Part shown: positions 8,657 to 16,467 of the stretch, piece after piece
How positions within the stretch are numbered: the stretch's first letter is position 1
Layout of the letters: the number at the start of each line of letters is the position of its first letter
Assembly: GCA_963662765.2 (NCBI GenBank)
Contig: CAXXUP010000008.1
Span: 248,001 to 312,000, forward strand
Direction: 5' to 3'
Origin: DATMXT01 sp963662765
GTDB taxonomy: Bacteria; Bacillota; Clostridia; Oscillospirales; Feifaniaceae
Length of the DNA: 64,000 bases
Made by a program: the position numbers and the translations under genes
The notes under the pieces: generated by a model
What the model saw: the letters and a program-made list of their open reading frames with translations, nothing else
The model's database searches: none
What the model was told of the DNA's origin: nothing

Positions 8657-9352
8657 TCAGCCCAGCACCTCGAATTTGTACCCGACGCCCCAGACCGTCT
8701 TGAGGTCCCACTTATCCGACACGCCGTCGAGCTTTTCACGCAGCCTTTTGATGTGGACGTCGATGGTGCGCGAATCGCCGAAATAATCAAAACCCCATAC
8801 CTCGTCGAGCAACTGGTTGCGGGTGTAGACTTTTCCGGGATTGGAGGCTAGGTGGTAAAGCAGTTCCAGCTCCTTGGGCGGCGCGTCGACGATTTTCCCG
8901 TTTATCTTAAGCTCATAGTTCGAGAGGTTTACAACCAGTTTGTCGTAGGAAACCTCTTTGGTGTCGCTTCTAACCCCCGACTGGACGTTAAAGCGGCGCA
9001 TGACCGCCTTGATGCGGGCGACGACTTCCTTGGTGTCGAAGGGCTTGACGATGTAGTCGTCGGCCCCGAGTTCGAGGCCCAGCACCTTGTCGAAGGTCTC
9101 TCCCTTGGCCGTGATCATGATGATCGGTACAATCGAGGTTTTACGCAGCTCACGGCAGACCTGCCAGCCGTCCTTGCCCGGCATCATGATGTCGAGCAGC
9201 ACAAGGTCCGGATGCTCCTTCTCGAAGACCTCGAGTGCTTCGTCGCCACTCGTGGCGAGGCAGACCGCATAGCCCTCCTTGACAAGATAGAGCCTGAGCA
9301 GTTCGCAGATGTTCTTATCGTCGTCGCAGACCAGTATCTTCAAATTGTCCAC
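8657..9352 (-). CDS. OmpR/PhoB-family response regulator
   Basis: A 231-residue regulator with an N-terminal receiver domain (acidic pocket Asp10/Asp11, phospho-acceptor Asp54 in LLDIMMPG, Thr/Lys switch region MITAKG) and a C-terminal winged-helix DNA-binding domain ending in RTIDVHIKRLREKL. It starts at GTG 9352, with GGGAGG 8 bases upstream and no better ATG. It is the first gene of the operon, followed by the kinase and htrA. It probably controls its own operon and envelope-stress genes; the actual regulon cannot be seen here. Confidence 0.94.
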   Translation of the reverse strand: MDNLKILVCDDDKNICELLRLYLVKEGYAVCLATSGDEALEVFEKEHPDLVLLDIMMPGKDGWQVCRELRKTSIVPIIMITAKGETFDKVLGLELGADDYIVKPFDTKEVVARIKAVMRRFNVQSGVRSDTKEVSYDKLVVNLSNYELKINGKIVDAPPKELELLYHLASNPGKVYTRNQLLDEVWGFDYFGDSRTIDVHIKRLREKLDGVSDKWDLKTVWGVGYKFEVLG

Positions 9353-9382
9353 AGCGCGCCTCCCTTATTACATTGATATCTC

Positions 9383-9411
9383 ATTTTATCATCAGTCAAT
9401 ACGCATTACAA
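9383..9411 (-). promoter_or_regulatory. Candidate promoter of the response regulator-kinase-htrA operon
   Basis: On the minus strand TTGTAA (9411-9406), a 17-bp spacer and TAAAAT (9388-9383) lie about 30 bases before the GTG start at 9352. Good spacing and good -10 match. Confidence 0.55.
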
Positions 9412-9542
9412 GTGCCATGATATTTAAGTGTTTATTCGAAATTTTGCTTATATGATTAATTGAAATACAATCACTTGTGTATATGTATAATGTGCACAAG
9501 TGTATTATATTAAAATTGTGCAGATTTTGACTGTTGCGGGTG

Positions 9543-9570
9543 TTGACAACACCGGGCATTGTGCTATACT
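9543..9570 (+). promoter_or_regulatory. Strong candidate promoter of the tandem small-peptide genes
   Basis: A perfect TTGACA -35 (9543-9548), a 16-bp spacer and TATACT -10 (9565-9570), with TGTG just before the -10. Transcription would start near 9577, giving a 5' leader of about 150 bases. Confidence 0.65.
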
Positions 9571-9729
9571 GTAGATGCAAAAGAAATTATTAATTAAGTT
9601 TAATTTCTTAAATATCATTATATTATAACTATTACTCTTGATTTTAATTTACATAATAACGATATTTCGGCCGATTTCGTTAATGATAAGTTTCATCGAG
9701 CTGTGAAAGTTTTTAACGGAGGTATCATG

Positions 9730-9879
9730 ATGAACTATTTCTACGGACTGAAGCATCCCATCTACACCATCATCATCGCATCCATGGTCTTCGCCTTTGC
9801 CTACGGCAACCACACGCTTGCTGCCGCCGACGTTCCGGATACGGCCGGCACCGCCCCTTACGTCCAGGCAGCGCAGTAA
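9730..9879 (+). CDS. Small probably secreted peptide, first of a tandem pair
   Basis: A 49-residue protein not resembling any family I know. It has a positively charged start (MNYFYGLKHP), a hydrophobic core (IYTIIIASMVFAFAY) and then TLAAAD, a good signal-peptidase-like Ala-x-Ala site, so a mature peptide of about 16 residues (DVPDTAGTAPYVQAAQ) may be exported. An uncleaved membrane peptide is the alternative. GGAGGT sits 6 bases before this ATG; the ATG one codon upstream would be too close. The next gene shares its pattern and spacing, which shows that both are real. It is driven by its own TTGACA promoter and lies divergent to the two-component/HtrA operon. Confidence 0.75.
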   Translation: MNYFYGLKHPIYTIIIASMVFAFAYGNHTLAAADVPDTAGTAPYVQAAQ

Positions 9880-9926
9880 TTTCCCACACCGATCAGTATC
9901 CATTATATGAGAACGGAGGTGTCGTT

Positions 9927-10082
9927 ATGGACCACTTCTACGCACTGAGGCATCCGTTCATCATCATTTTAGCCGTAACCCTCGTCTTTGCCTTCGCACA
10001 CAGCGCGTACGCCACCGACATGACATCAACCTATGCCGATGCCCCCGCCGGCAGCACGTATGTGCGCGTAATTGACAAATAG
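9927..10082 (+). CDS. Small probably secreted peptide, second of a tandem pair
   Basis: A 51-residue paralogue of the preceding product. Both start M-(N/D)-x-FY-(G/A)-L-(K/R)-HP, run through a hydrophobic stretch ending VFAFA, and carry AG-(T/S)-x(0-1)-YV near the C-terminus. Here the candidate cleavage site is SAYA before TDM, leaving about 22 residues that end in YVRVIDK. GGAGGT lies 6 bases before the ATG, in the same AACGGAGGT context as its neighbour, so leader and gene were duplicated together. The gap between the genes is 47 bases, so they are probably co-transcribed. Function is unknown; signalling peptide, envelope micro-protein and antimicrobial peptide are all open. Confidence 0.75.
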   Translation: MDHFYALRHPFIIILAVTLVFAFAHSAYATDMTSTYADAPAGSTYVRVIDK

Positions 10083-10120
10083 TCCAAGTTTAGGTAATCC
10101 CCCCTTTTTATATACCCAAT

Positions 10121-10154
10121 GCAAAGAAGCGCCCTGCCCAGGGCGCTTCTTTGC
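10121..10154 (+). terminator. Long hairpin after the peptide genes
   Basis: A perfect 14-bp stem (10121-10134 with 10141-10154) and a 6-base loop. The T-run lies inside the stem (CTTCTTTGCGTTATT), so termination may be inefficient. Confidence 0.5.
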
Positions 10155-10186
10155 GTTATTCCCAGAACAGCAGCTGCGGTATTCGC

Positions 10187-10217
10187 AAAAAAAAGAGGCC
10201 TTGAGGCCTCCTTTTTT
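10187..10217. terminator. Bidirectional terminator; ends the V-ATPase operon
   Basis: GAGGCC-TTGA-GGCCTC (10195-10210) is flanked by eight A on the left and seven T on the right. On the minus strand this is a classic stem plus U-run directly after the subunit D stop; on the plus strand it can back up the hairpin at 10121. Confidence 0.85.
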
Positions 10218-10879
10218 TAGCTTCCAGCTTCTTCTTCCTGCCGGCGGACTTCGGCAATCATCATGTCCTTGACCTTCATGAGGCGGGTGAGGTTTCCGCG
10301 CTCGTTCTCGTCGAGTTTCATTTTGATGTACCGAATGGTCTCCTGAAGCTGCGGGATCATGACATATTCAAGTGCGTTGACGCGGCGGCGGGTCTTTTCG
10401 ATCTCGTCGCTCATGAGTTCAGCCGACTTCTCCATTTGGGCCAGTTCCAAGAGCTCCGCCAGCACATCGCCCAGCGAGTAAACGGCGTTGTCGAGCTCGC
10501 CGGAGGTGAAGCCGAATCCGTAGGGGTAGATGTCGGAGCTGTCGCCCTCGGTGTGGAAGTCGAAGACCGGAACGTTGACCGACATGATGTTTTTCACGCT
10601 GACATCGACCGATACGCTCTGGCGGGGGCACATGAGGGCCTCCTCGAGACTCTCTTTGCTCATGACGGCCGAGGCTAGAACGAAACTGCCGTACACCTTG
10701 GAGAGCTTCGATTCCACCGAAAGGCGCAGCGCGCGGTTGCGCCGCACAAGCTCCAGAAACTGTTTCATGAGCTCGTCGCGCTTGTCCTTGAGCAGCTTAT
10801 GGCCACGGGTGGCTGTGCGCAGCCGACCCTTCAGGCGGGTGAGCTCCATCCGGGTCGGGTTGACATTCAATCTTGCCAT
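10217..10879 (-). CDS. ntpD: V-type ATP synthase subunit D (central stalk)
   Basis: A 220-residue coiled-coil protein. The N-terminal MARLNVNPTRMELTRLK and the helix RGHKLLKDKRDELM are diagnostic of the D subunit. It forms the rotor shaft inside the A3B3 head and passes rotation to the membrane ring. It is the last gene of the operon: 13 bp separate it from ntpB, and a strong terminator overlaps its stop. Length is normal for the family. Confidence 0.95.
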   Translation of the reverse strand: MARLNVNPTRMELTRLKGRLRTATRGHKLLKDKRDELMKQFLELVRRNRALRLSVESKLSKVYGSFVLASAVMSKESLEEALMCPRQSVSVDVSVKNIMSVNVPVFDFHTEGDSSDIYPYGFGFTSGELDNAVYSLGDVLAELLELAQMEKSAELMSDEIEKTRRRVNALEYVMIPQLQETIRYIKMKLDENERGNLTRLMKVKDMMIAEVRRQEEEAGS

Positions 10880-10892
10880 CTGTCAGCCCCCC

Positions 10893-12275
10893 TTAGCCCT
10901 TCTTGTTGTCCGGGTGATACTTATCAATCAGGTCAAGTTTAATTCTCTTGAGCTCGGACTTCGGCAAAATCGCCAGGAGCTCCCAGCCGAGGTCGAGCGT
11001 TTCGGTGATGGAACGGTCGTTGTTGTAGCCCTGCGACACATACCGCTTCTCGAACTCATCGGCGAACTTCGCGTAAAGCTTGTCGACGTCGGTGAGGGCC
11101 GCCTCGCCGAGGATGGACATAAGCTCCTTAGCCTCTTTGCCGCGAGAGTAAGCCGCGAACAGCTGGTTCATGGTGTTGGCATGGTCCTCGCGGGTCTTGC
11201 CGACGCCGATACCTTTATCTTTCAGACGTGAGAGCGACGGAAGGACATCGATGGGGGGCTGGATGCCCTTGCGGTGCAGTTCACGGGAAAGGATAATCTG
11301 GCCCTCGGTGATGTAGCCGGTGAGGTCGGGGATGGGGTGGGTCTTGTCGTCTTCCGGCATAGAGAGGATCGGGATCATGGTGATGGAACCCTCGCGTCCC
11401 TCCACGCGCCCGGCTCTTTCGTACATGGTGGCAAGGTCGGTGTAGAGGTAGCCCGGGTAGCCGCGGCGGCCCGGAACTTCCTTACGAGCGGCCGAAACCT
11501 CACGAAGAGCTTCGGCGTAGTTCGTAATGTCGGTGAGGATGACCAAGACGTGCATGTCCTGCTCGAAGGCGAGGTACTCGGCGGCCGTCAGCGCCATACG
11601 GGGGGTGGAAATACGCTCGATGGCGGGGTCGGACGCGAGGTTGATGAAGAGCACGGTGCGGTCGATGGCGCCGGTCTTGCGGAAGTCAGAGATGAAGAAG
11701 TCGGCTTCCTCAAACGTGATACCGATGGCGGCAAAGACGACGGCGAACTTGGACTCGCCACCCAAGACCTTTGCCTGACGAGCGATCTGCGCGGCAAGCT
11801 CGGCGTGGGGCAGACCGGAACCGGAGAAGATCGGCAGCTTCTGGCCGCGGACGAGGGTGTTCAGTCCGTCAATGGCCGAGACGCCGGTCTGAATGAACTC
11901 GGAGGGGTATTCACGGGCGGCCGGATTGATGGGCAGACCGTTGATATCGAGCCGCTTTTCGGCGATGATGGCCGGGCCGTCGTCGATGGGGGTGCCCATG
12001 CCGGAGAAGACGCGGCCGAGCATGTCGGGCGAGACCGGCAGCTCGAGCGAGCGGCCGAGGAAGCGCACTTTGCAGTCGCCGAGGTTGATGCCAGCGGCCG
12101 AGTCGAAGAGCTGGACAAGGGCGTTGGAGCCGTTGACTTCCAGCACCTTGCAGCGACGGATTTCACCGGTGCCGAGCTCAATTTCACCCAGTTCGTTGTA
12201 GGTGACCCCTTCGACCTGCTTAATGAGCATCAGAGGACCCGCGACTTCTTGTATGGTTCTGTATTCTCTTGGCAT
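10893..12275 (-). CDS. ntpB: V-type ATP synthase subunit B (non-catalytic head subunit)
   Basis: 460 residues beginning MPREYRTIQEVAGPLM, with the RecA-like central domain lacking a true Walker A (GSGLPHAELAAQIA in its place) and containing PGRRGYPGYLYTDLATMYERAGR, typical of B subunits. B alternates with A in the A3B3 hexamer and contributes an arginine to the catalytic site without hydrolysing ATP itself. Its ATG immediately abuts the TAA of ntpA, so translation is coupled. Length matches the family. Confidence 0.96.
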   Translation of the reverse strand: MPREYRTIQEVAGPLMLIKQVEGVTYNELGEIELGTGEIRRCKVLEVNGSNALVQLFDSAAGINLGDCKVRFLGRSLELPVSPDMLGRVFSGMGTPIDDGPAIIAEKRLDINGLPINPAAREYPSEFIQTGVSAIDGLNTLVRGQKLPIFSGSGLPHAELAAQIARQAKVLGGESKFAVVFAAIGITFEEADFFISDFRKTGAIDRTVLFINLASDPAIERISTPRMALTAAEYLAFEQDMHVLVILTDITNYAEALREVSAARKEVPGRRGYPGYLYTDLATMYERAGRVEGREGSITMIPILSMPEDDKTHPIPDLTGYITEGQIILSRELHRKGIQPPIDVLPSLSRLKDKGIGVGKTREDHANTMNQLFAAYSRGKEAKELMSILGEAALTDVDKLYAKFADEFEKRYVSQGYNNDRSITETLDLGWELLAILPKSELKRIKLDLIDKYHPDNKKG

Positions 12276-14051
12276 TTACATGGCCTCCTTTGCAGCTTCG
12301 GCCACAAGTGCCTCAGCCTGCGCCTTCAGCTCCACCGTGATGGAGGCAAAGGTCCCGTCGACTTTCTCCTGCGGGCACTCCTTGGCGCGGGCAATGCGGT
12401 CGCGTACCGGCATTGTAAAGAGGGCGTTCATGTCGGCGCCCTTGTCGAGCGCACCCTTGGCGACGTCGTAGTAGGAGAGCACCAGCTCCAGCATCTTGTA
12501 CTGCTTCTCGTAGGTCGAATAGGCGTCGTTCTCATCAAAGGCGTTTTGCTGAATATAGTCCTCACGGATGGAGCGGGCCTCCTCGAGGAGGAGACGGTCG
12601 GGGGCCGACAGCGAGTCGACGCCGACCAGCTGTACGATCTCCTGCAGCTCGGCTTCCTGCTGAAGGATGTTCATGATCCGCTGCCGCAGCTCGTTCCAGT
12701 GACAGTTGACGTTGTCGCACAGCCAATCGCCCATGGAGGGGGCATACAGCGAGTAAGAGTTGAGCCAGTTGATGGCCGGGAAGTGACGGCGGTATGCCAA
12801 GGCGGAATCGAGGCCCCAGTACACCTTGACAATGCGCAGTGTGGCCTGGGAGACAGGTTCGGAGATATCGCCTCCGGGAGGTGACACGGCGCCGATGGCG
12901 GTCAAATCACCTTCACGGCCGTCGGAGCCGAGGCAGCGGACGTGGCCCGCGCGCTCGTAGAACTGCGCCATGCGGCTTCCGAGGTAAGCCGGGTAACCTT
13001 CTTCACCGGGCATTTCCTCGAGTCGCCCGGACATCTCACGAAGGGCCTCGGCCCAGCGGGATGTGGAGTCGGCCATAAGGGCCACGGAATAGCCCATGTC
13101 GCGGAAGTACTCAGCAATCGTGATTCCGGTGTAGATTGACGCCTCACGGGCGGCAACAGGCATATCGGAGGTGTTCGCAATGAGCACGGTGCGCTTCATC
13201 AGGGTCTCGCCGGTGCGGGGGTCGATGAGCTCCGGGAACTCGCGCAGAACGTCGGTCATCTCGTTGCCGCGCTCCCCGCAGCCGATATAGACGACGATGT
13301 CGACATCCGACCACTTTGCAAGTGCGTGCTGCACGACGGTCTTGCCCGAACCGAAGGGGCCGGGGACAGCCGCGGTGCCGCCCTTGGCGACCGGGAAGAG
13401 GGTGTCGATAATGCGCTGTCCTGTGGTCATTGGTTTGACCGGCATGAGCTTTTGGGCGTAGGGGCGGCTCTTTCGAACCGGAGTTTTCTGCATCATGGTC
13501 ATGTTGAAGTCGCCCTTTTGGGTCTCAATGATGCAGACGGTCTCGGTGACGTTGAAGTCACCCTCAGTGATGCTCTTCAGCTTTCCTGAGACGCCGTAGG
13601 GAACCATGATTTTGTGGAGAACCGGTCCCGTCTCCTGGACGGTGCCGACGACGTCGCCGTTAATGACGGCGTCTCCCGGCTTAACGGTGGGCACGAAGTG
13701 CCACTTTTTCTCATAGTCGAGGGCCGTGACGTCGATGCCGCGGCCGATATTGTTGCCTGATGCCTTCTTGAGGGCGGTCAGGGAACGCTGAATCCCGTCG
13801 AACATACCCTCGATGAGGCCGGGCCCGAGCTCAACGGACAAAGGGGAGCCGGTGGACACTACGATATCGCCGGGGCCGAGGCCCGCCGTCTCCTCATAGA
13901 CCTGGATGGAGGCTTTGTCGCCCCTCATCTCGATGATTTCACCGATGAGGCGGTCACGGCCAACCCGTACGACGTCGAACATGTTGGCGTCGCGCATACC
14001 CGAGGCTACGACTAGGGGGCCTGAGACCTTGACTATTCTTCCTTCAACCAT
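12276..14051 (-). CDS. ntpA: V-type ATP synthase subunit A (catalytic)
   Basis: 591 residues from ATG 14051: the N-terminal barrel MVEGRIVKVSGPLVVASGM, the long A-subunit insertion (about 115-200), Walker A GPFGSGKT (231-238), the catalytic Glu in GERGNEM, and SRWAEALREMSGRLEEMPGE. It hydrolyses or makes ATP in the A3B3 head. The frame is open to an ATG at 14081, which overlaps the stop of the preceding gene, but the extra MNKRKKDGEK residues are not family-like and GGTGAG lies just before 14051. I therefore prefer the shorter form; the longer start remains possible. Confidence 0.95.
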   Translation of the reverse strand: MVEGRIVKVSGPLVVASGMRDANMFDVVRVGRDRLIGEIIEMRGDKASIQVYEETAGLGPGDIVVSTGSPLSVELGPGLIEGMFDGIQRSLTALKKASGNNIGRGIDVTALDYEKKWHFVPTVKPGDAVINGDVVGTVQETGPVLHKIMVPYGVSGKLKSITEGDFNVTETVCIIETQKGDFNMTMMQKTPVRKSRPYAQKLMPVKPMTTGQRIIDTLFPVAKGGTAAVPGPFGSGKTVVQHALAKWSDVDIVVYIGCGERGNEMTDVLREFPELIDPRTGETLMKRTVLIANTSDMPVAAREASIYTGITIAEYFRDMGYSVALMADSTSRWAEALREMSGRLEEMPGEEGYPAYLGSRMAQFYERAGHVRCLGSDGREGDLTAIGAVSPPGGDISEPVSQATLRIVKVYWGLDSALAYRRHFPAINWLNSYSLYAPSMGDWLCDNVNCHWNELRQRIMNILQQEAELQEIVQLVGVDSLSAPDRLLLEEARSIREDYIQQNAFDENDAYSTYEKQYKMLELVLSYYDVAKGALDKGADMNALFTMPVRDRIARAKECPQEKVDGTFASITVELKAQAEALVAEAAKEAM

Positions 14052-14073
14052 TTTCTCACCATCTTTCTTTCTC

Positions 14074-14391
14074 TTATTCATTGCCTAAGATGTTGGAGCC
14101 GACCGCCCGCTCCACCCGCTTGCCGACATTTGCAAGCGCGACGCCCATACTGCCGTCTTTGCTCGGGATTAAGATGACGGCGGGAGTACGGCAGGTGCGG
14201 TACCGCTCAATGGCCTCGGCACAGCCTTCGGCCAGCTTTTCGGTGATGTAGAGCACGGCGTACTCCGAGGCTTTGGGGCTGTGTAAGATGTGCGCAGCCT
14301 CTTCAGCTTCTGTCACCGGATAAATGTCAAGCCCGAGAGTCGAGAAGCCCAGGACTGTCTCACGATCGCCGATTACGCCAATTTTATACAT
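14074..14391 (-). CDS. ntpG: V-type ATP synthase subunit F (E. hirae NtpG equivalent)
   Basis: 105 residues, MYKIGVIGDRETVLGFSTLG, a Rossmann-like small subunit that binds D in the central stalk and modulates ATPase activity. The GDxxTVxGFxxxG-type start and the later VLYITEKLAE are family marks. Its start overlaps the stop of ntpC by 8 bases, and it precedes ntpA by 22 bases, exactly the position of ntpG in Enterococcus hirae. Confidence 0.93.
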   Translation of the reverse strand: MYKIGVIGDRETVLGFSTLGLDIYPVTEAEEAAHILHSPKASEYAVLYITEKLAEGCAEAIERYRTCRTPAVILIPSKDGSMGVALANVGKRVERAVGSNILGNE

Positions 14392-15391
14392 ACAGCGACC
14401 TCACTCTCTCTCTGATCGTATCGCCTGCAAGATGCGCGGCCTTGCCGGCCAGAATGATGCTGATGACCTTGTACTCGGTCTCCTTGGCCAAGAGATACCC
14501 CGCAGGGACCTCGGCGCCGAAGGCGACATACTTGGCCTGTTTGATGTAGTCCATCAGATAGTTGTCGCAGTAGAGCTCGAAGGCAGCCATGCCGCCCTCT
14601 CCACCGGAGAGCTCCTCAATGGCCTGTTTGCAAAAGATGCCGGCATCGCAGAGCATTCCCGGCAGTTCCTCGTCCAAAGCGGAATAAGCCTCGGCAAATT
14701 TCGAGGCTGGAACGCTGCCGCCGTCGAAGAAGACTCGAGCCGCAAATTCATAGGGCTTTCCCATACGACGAAGCCGCAGCAGGCTCTTGACATTGGCGAC
14801 GTCGACCATTTGCCGGACGTATCCGGTCAGAAAGGGGCTTTTGATCTTCTCGGCCGCCTGCGCCATATCCCGGTAACAATAGCGGTCGAGCACGATGTCG
14901 ACAAACTGAGGATTCCCGAAGTCACGGGCTGCCTTTTCGGCCTCTTCGATTCCCTTGGCCATGAGCGGGGTGAGCTGCTCATAGGAACGGGCTCCGATCG
15001 CGGCCTTCATGACCTCGACCGGGACCGAGCCACCGGTGGTAAAAATATCCCTTGGCTCGTCCGTCAGCTCGTTTTTGAGCGCAACCTTAATATTATGGTA
15101 GTCGTTTGGATACAGGAAGAGGTCAAAGAGGCCCTTTCCGGCGGAAGCCACGAGCGTGGCCACCTGTACGCGGTCGGCCTCAATGAGCCGTGACAGAAAG
15201 TCCGGCTCACATCCCGTGAGCCCCGAGGTCTCGTATCCTTTATCCCCGAGCAGCTTGACCACTTCTTCCATATCGTCGGCCTCAATGAGCTTCTCGGCAG
15301 TGGCGGTATCCAGAAGCTGCACCTCAATGGCCTTGATACGGGCCGATATGGTCAAAAACTCGGTATCTTTTTGCTTCGCTTTGGGGGACAT
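14384..15391 (-). CDS. ntpC: V-type ATP synthase subunit C (d-type, AC39)
   Basis: A 335-residue, mostly helical protein recognised by its start (TISARIKAIEVQLLD), repeated helical bundles, YPNDYHNIKVALKN, and position between ntpE and ntpG. This funnel-shaped subunit caps the K ring and couples the central stalk to it. The N-terminus differs somewhat from the usual form (MSPKAKQKDTEF extension). Close spacing with both neighbours shows operon membership. Confidence 0.9.
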   Translation of the reverse strand: MSPKAKQKDTEFLTISARIKAIEVQLLDTATAEKLIEADDMEEVVKLLGDKGYETSGLTGCEPDFLSRLIEADRVQVATLVASAGKGLFDLFLYPNDYHNIKVALKNELTDEPRDIFTTGGSVPVEVMKAAIGARSYEQLTPLMAKGIEEAEKAARDFGNPQFVDIVLDRYCYRDMAQAAEKIKSPFLTGYVRQMVDVANVKSLLRLRRMGKPYEFAARVFFDGGSVPASKFAEAYSALDEELPGMLCDAGIFCKQAIEELSGGEGGMAAFELYCDNYLMDYIKQAKYVAFGAEVPAGYLLAKETEYKVISIILAGKAAHLAGDTIRERVRSLYV

Positions 15392-15405
15392 ATACGATCC
15401 CTCCT

Positions 15406-15969
15406 CTAATTGAACAGAGCTGCGGCAACATCATGCTCAAGCTCCTCGCGGTACTGCCGCAGCAAAGCGGCGAAGGTCAGATTGATCTCAACCTCGCCCT
15501 GCCGTACGACAAGTCCCCCGCGGGGCAGATCCGCAGGCTCGACCGCAAGTCCTGTCGCCCTCGCAAGCTCCTTGCCCACGCTGTCATAGTCAGCTTTGGC
15601 AAGCAGCAGTGCACAACCCGGCGCCGCACCTTTGGCCAGTCCCTCTAAGGTTATTACATACGCAGCGGGCTCCTCGGTCATGGCCGTAAGTTTTGCCGCA
15701 GCCGCATCGAAAGCTTCAACAATAAGCTTCTGCCGTTCGCCGAGCAGAGCCTTGCGGCCCTCGAGGCTCATCATGGAGTCGGCGCGGCGGGCGATGTCCT
15801 GCGCGTTCTGTCCCGCTTTTTTGATGATTTCAGCTGTGGCCTTATCGGCCGCGGCCTTTGCGTCGGCAAGAATCTTTTCCGCCTGCGCAGACGCTGCGGC
15901 TGCCGTTTCGGCGGCCGTGGCCTGTGCTTCAGCGGCAACTCTGCCGACAATGTTCTCTACGCCTTTCAC
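15406..15969 (-). CDS. ntpE: V-type ATP synthase subunit E (peripheral stalk)
   Basis: 187 residues: an Ala/Glu/Lys-rich coiled-coil N-half (about 1-85) and a compact C-terminal alpha/beta domain ending EELEHDVAAALFN. With the H-type subunit it forms the peripheral stalk that holds the A3B3 head still. The Ala-rich composition is extreme but normal for high-GC relatives. It lies 16 bp after ntpK and 14 bp before ntpC. Confidence 0.9.
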   Translation of the reverse strand: MKGVENIVGRVAAEAQATAAETAAAASAQAEKILADAKAAADKATAEIIKKAGQNAQDIARRADSMMSLEGRKALLGERQKLIVEAFDAAAAKLTAMTEEPAAYVITLEGLAKGAAPGCALLLAKADYDSVGKELARATGLAVEPADLPRGGLVVRQGEVEINLTFAALLRQYREELEHDVAAALFN

Positions 15970-15985
15970 TGTGCCTCCCCCTTAC

Positions 15986-16465
15986 TTAAACGGGGATGTT
16001 GACGACGGTGAGGAAGGAAATGAGCAGTGAAAGAATGGCATAGGTCTCGACCATGGCGGCGAAGATCATGCCCTTGGCAACTTCACTGGGGCGCTTGGCA
16101 ACAATGCCGATACCGGCAGCCGACACGCGACCCTGCGCAACACCGGAGAAGTAACCGACGACACCGACCGGCAGTGCGGCGAAGAAGAGCTGCATTCCGG
16201 ACTGGATGCTGATCTCGACGATATTTCCGCCGATGATGCCGATCTTAGAGAGTATGGCGAAAGCGACCAGTGTGCCGTAAATTCCCTGTGTACCCGGAAG
16301 GGCCTGGAGCAGAAGTGTCTGGCCGAACTTGGACGGATCTTCTGTGACGACTCCGGCAGCAGCCTCACCGGCAATGCCGACCCCCTTGGATGAACCCATT
16401 CCGGCAAGCGTGACGGCACAGGCCGCACCAAGGATCGCCATAACAAGACCAAAAGATTCAAACAT
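15986..16465 (-). CDS. ntpK: V-type ATP synthase subunit K, rotor ring, with a complete Na+ site
   Basis: A 159-residue duplicated proteolipid with four transmembrane helices. Aligned from memory with E. hirae NtpK, all five known Na+ ligands are kept: Leu56, Thr59 and Gln60 in ALPGTQG, Gln111 in VAQGRVSAAG, and the essential Glu140 in MVETYAIL. The first hairpin has Gln where a proton-type ring might have a second Glu. This predicts a Na+-translocating rotor. Whether the enzyme runs as a pump or a synthase cannot be read from sequence. It lies between ntpI and ntpE with only 2 and 16 bp of spacing. Confidence 0.96.
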   Translation of the reverse strand: MFESFGLVMAILGAACAVTLAGMGSSKGVGIAGEAAAGVVTEDPSKFGQTLLLQALPGTQGIYGTLVAFAILSKIGIIGGNIVEISIQSGMQLFFAALPVGVVGYFSGVAQGRVSAAGIGIVAKRPSEVAKGMIFAAMVETYAILSLLISFLTVVNIPV

Positions 16466-16467
16466 GA

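Larger units (their letters stand above)
9353..9729. other. AT-rich divergent intergenic region
   Basis: This stretch separates the minus-strand two-component operon from the plus-strand small peptide genes. It holds one candidate promoter in each direction (9383-9411 minus, 9543-9570 plus) and a leader of about 150 bases, very AT-rich, before the first peptide gene. No coding frame in it is credible. The long leader could be regulatory, but I recognise no riboswitch fold. Confidence 0.6.

Noticed and set aside
11274..12884. A 536-codon plus-strand open frame opposite ntpB/ntpA
   Set aside because: Shadow of the conserved ATPase genes; composition (His, Gly, Arg, Asp) is that of an antisense frame and the start has no ribosome site.
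14052..14081. Ten-residue N-terminal extension of V-ATPase subunit A
   Set aside because: Family members start at the MVEGRIVKVSGPL-type line, and a ribosome site lies before ATG 14051. Kept only as an alternative.
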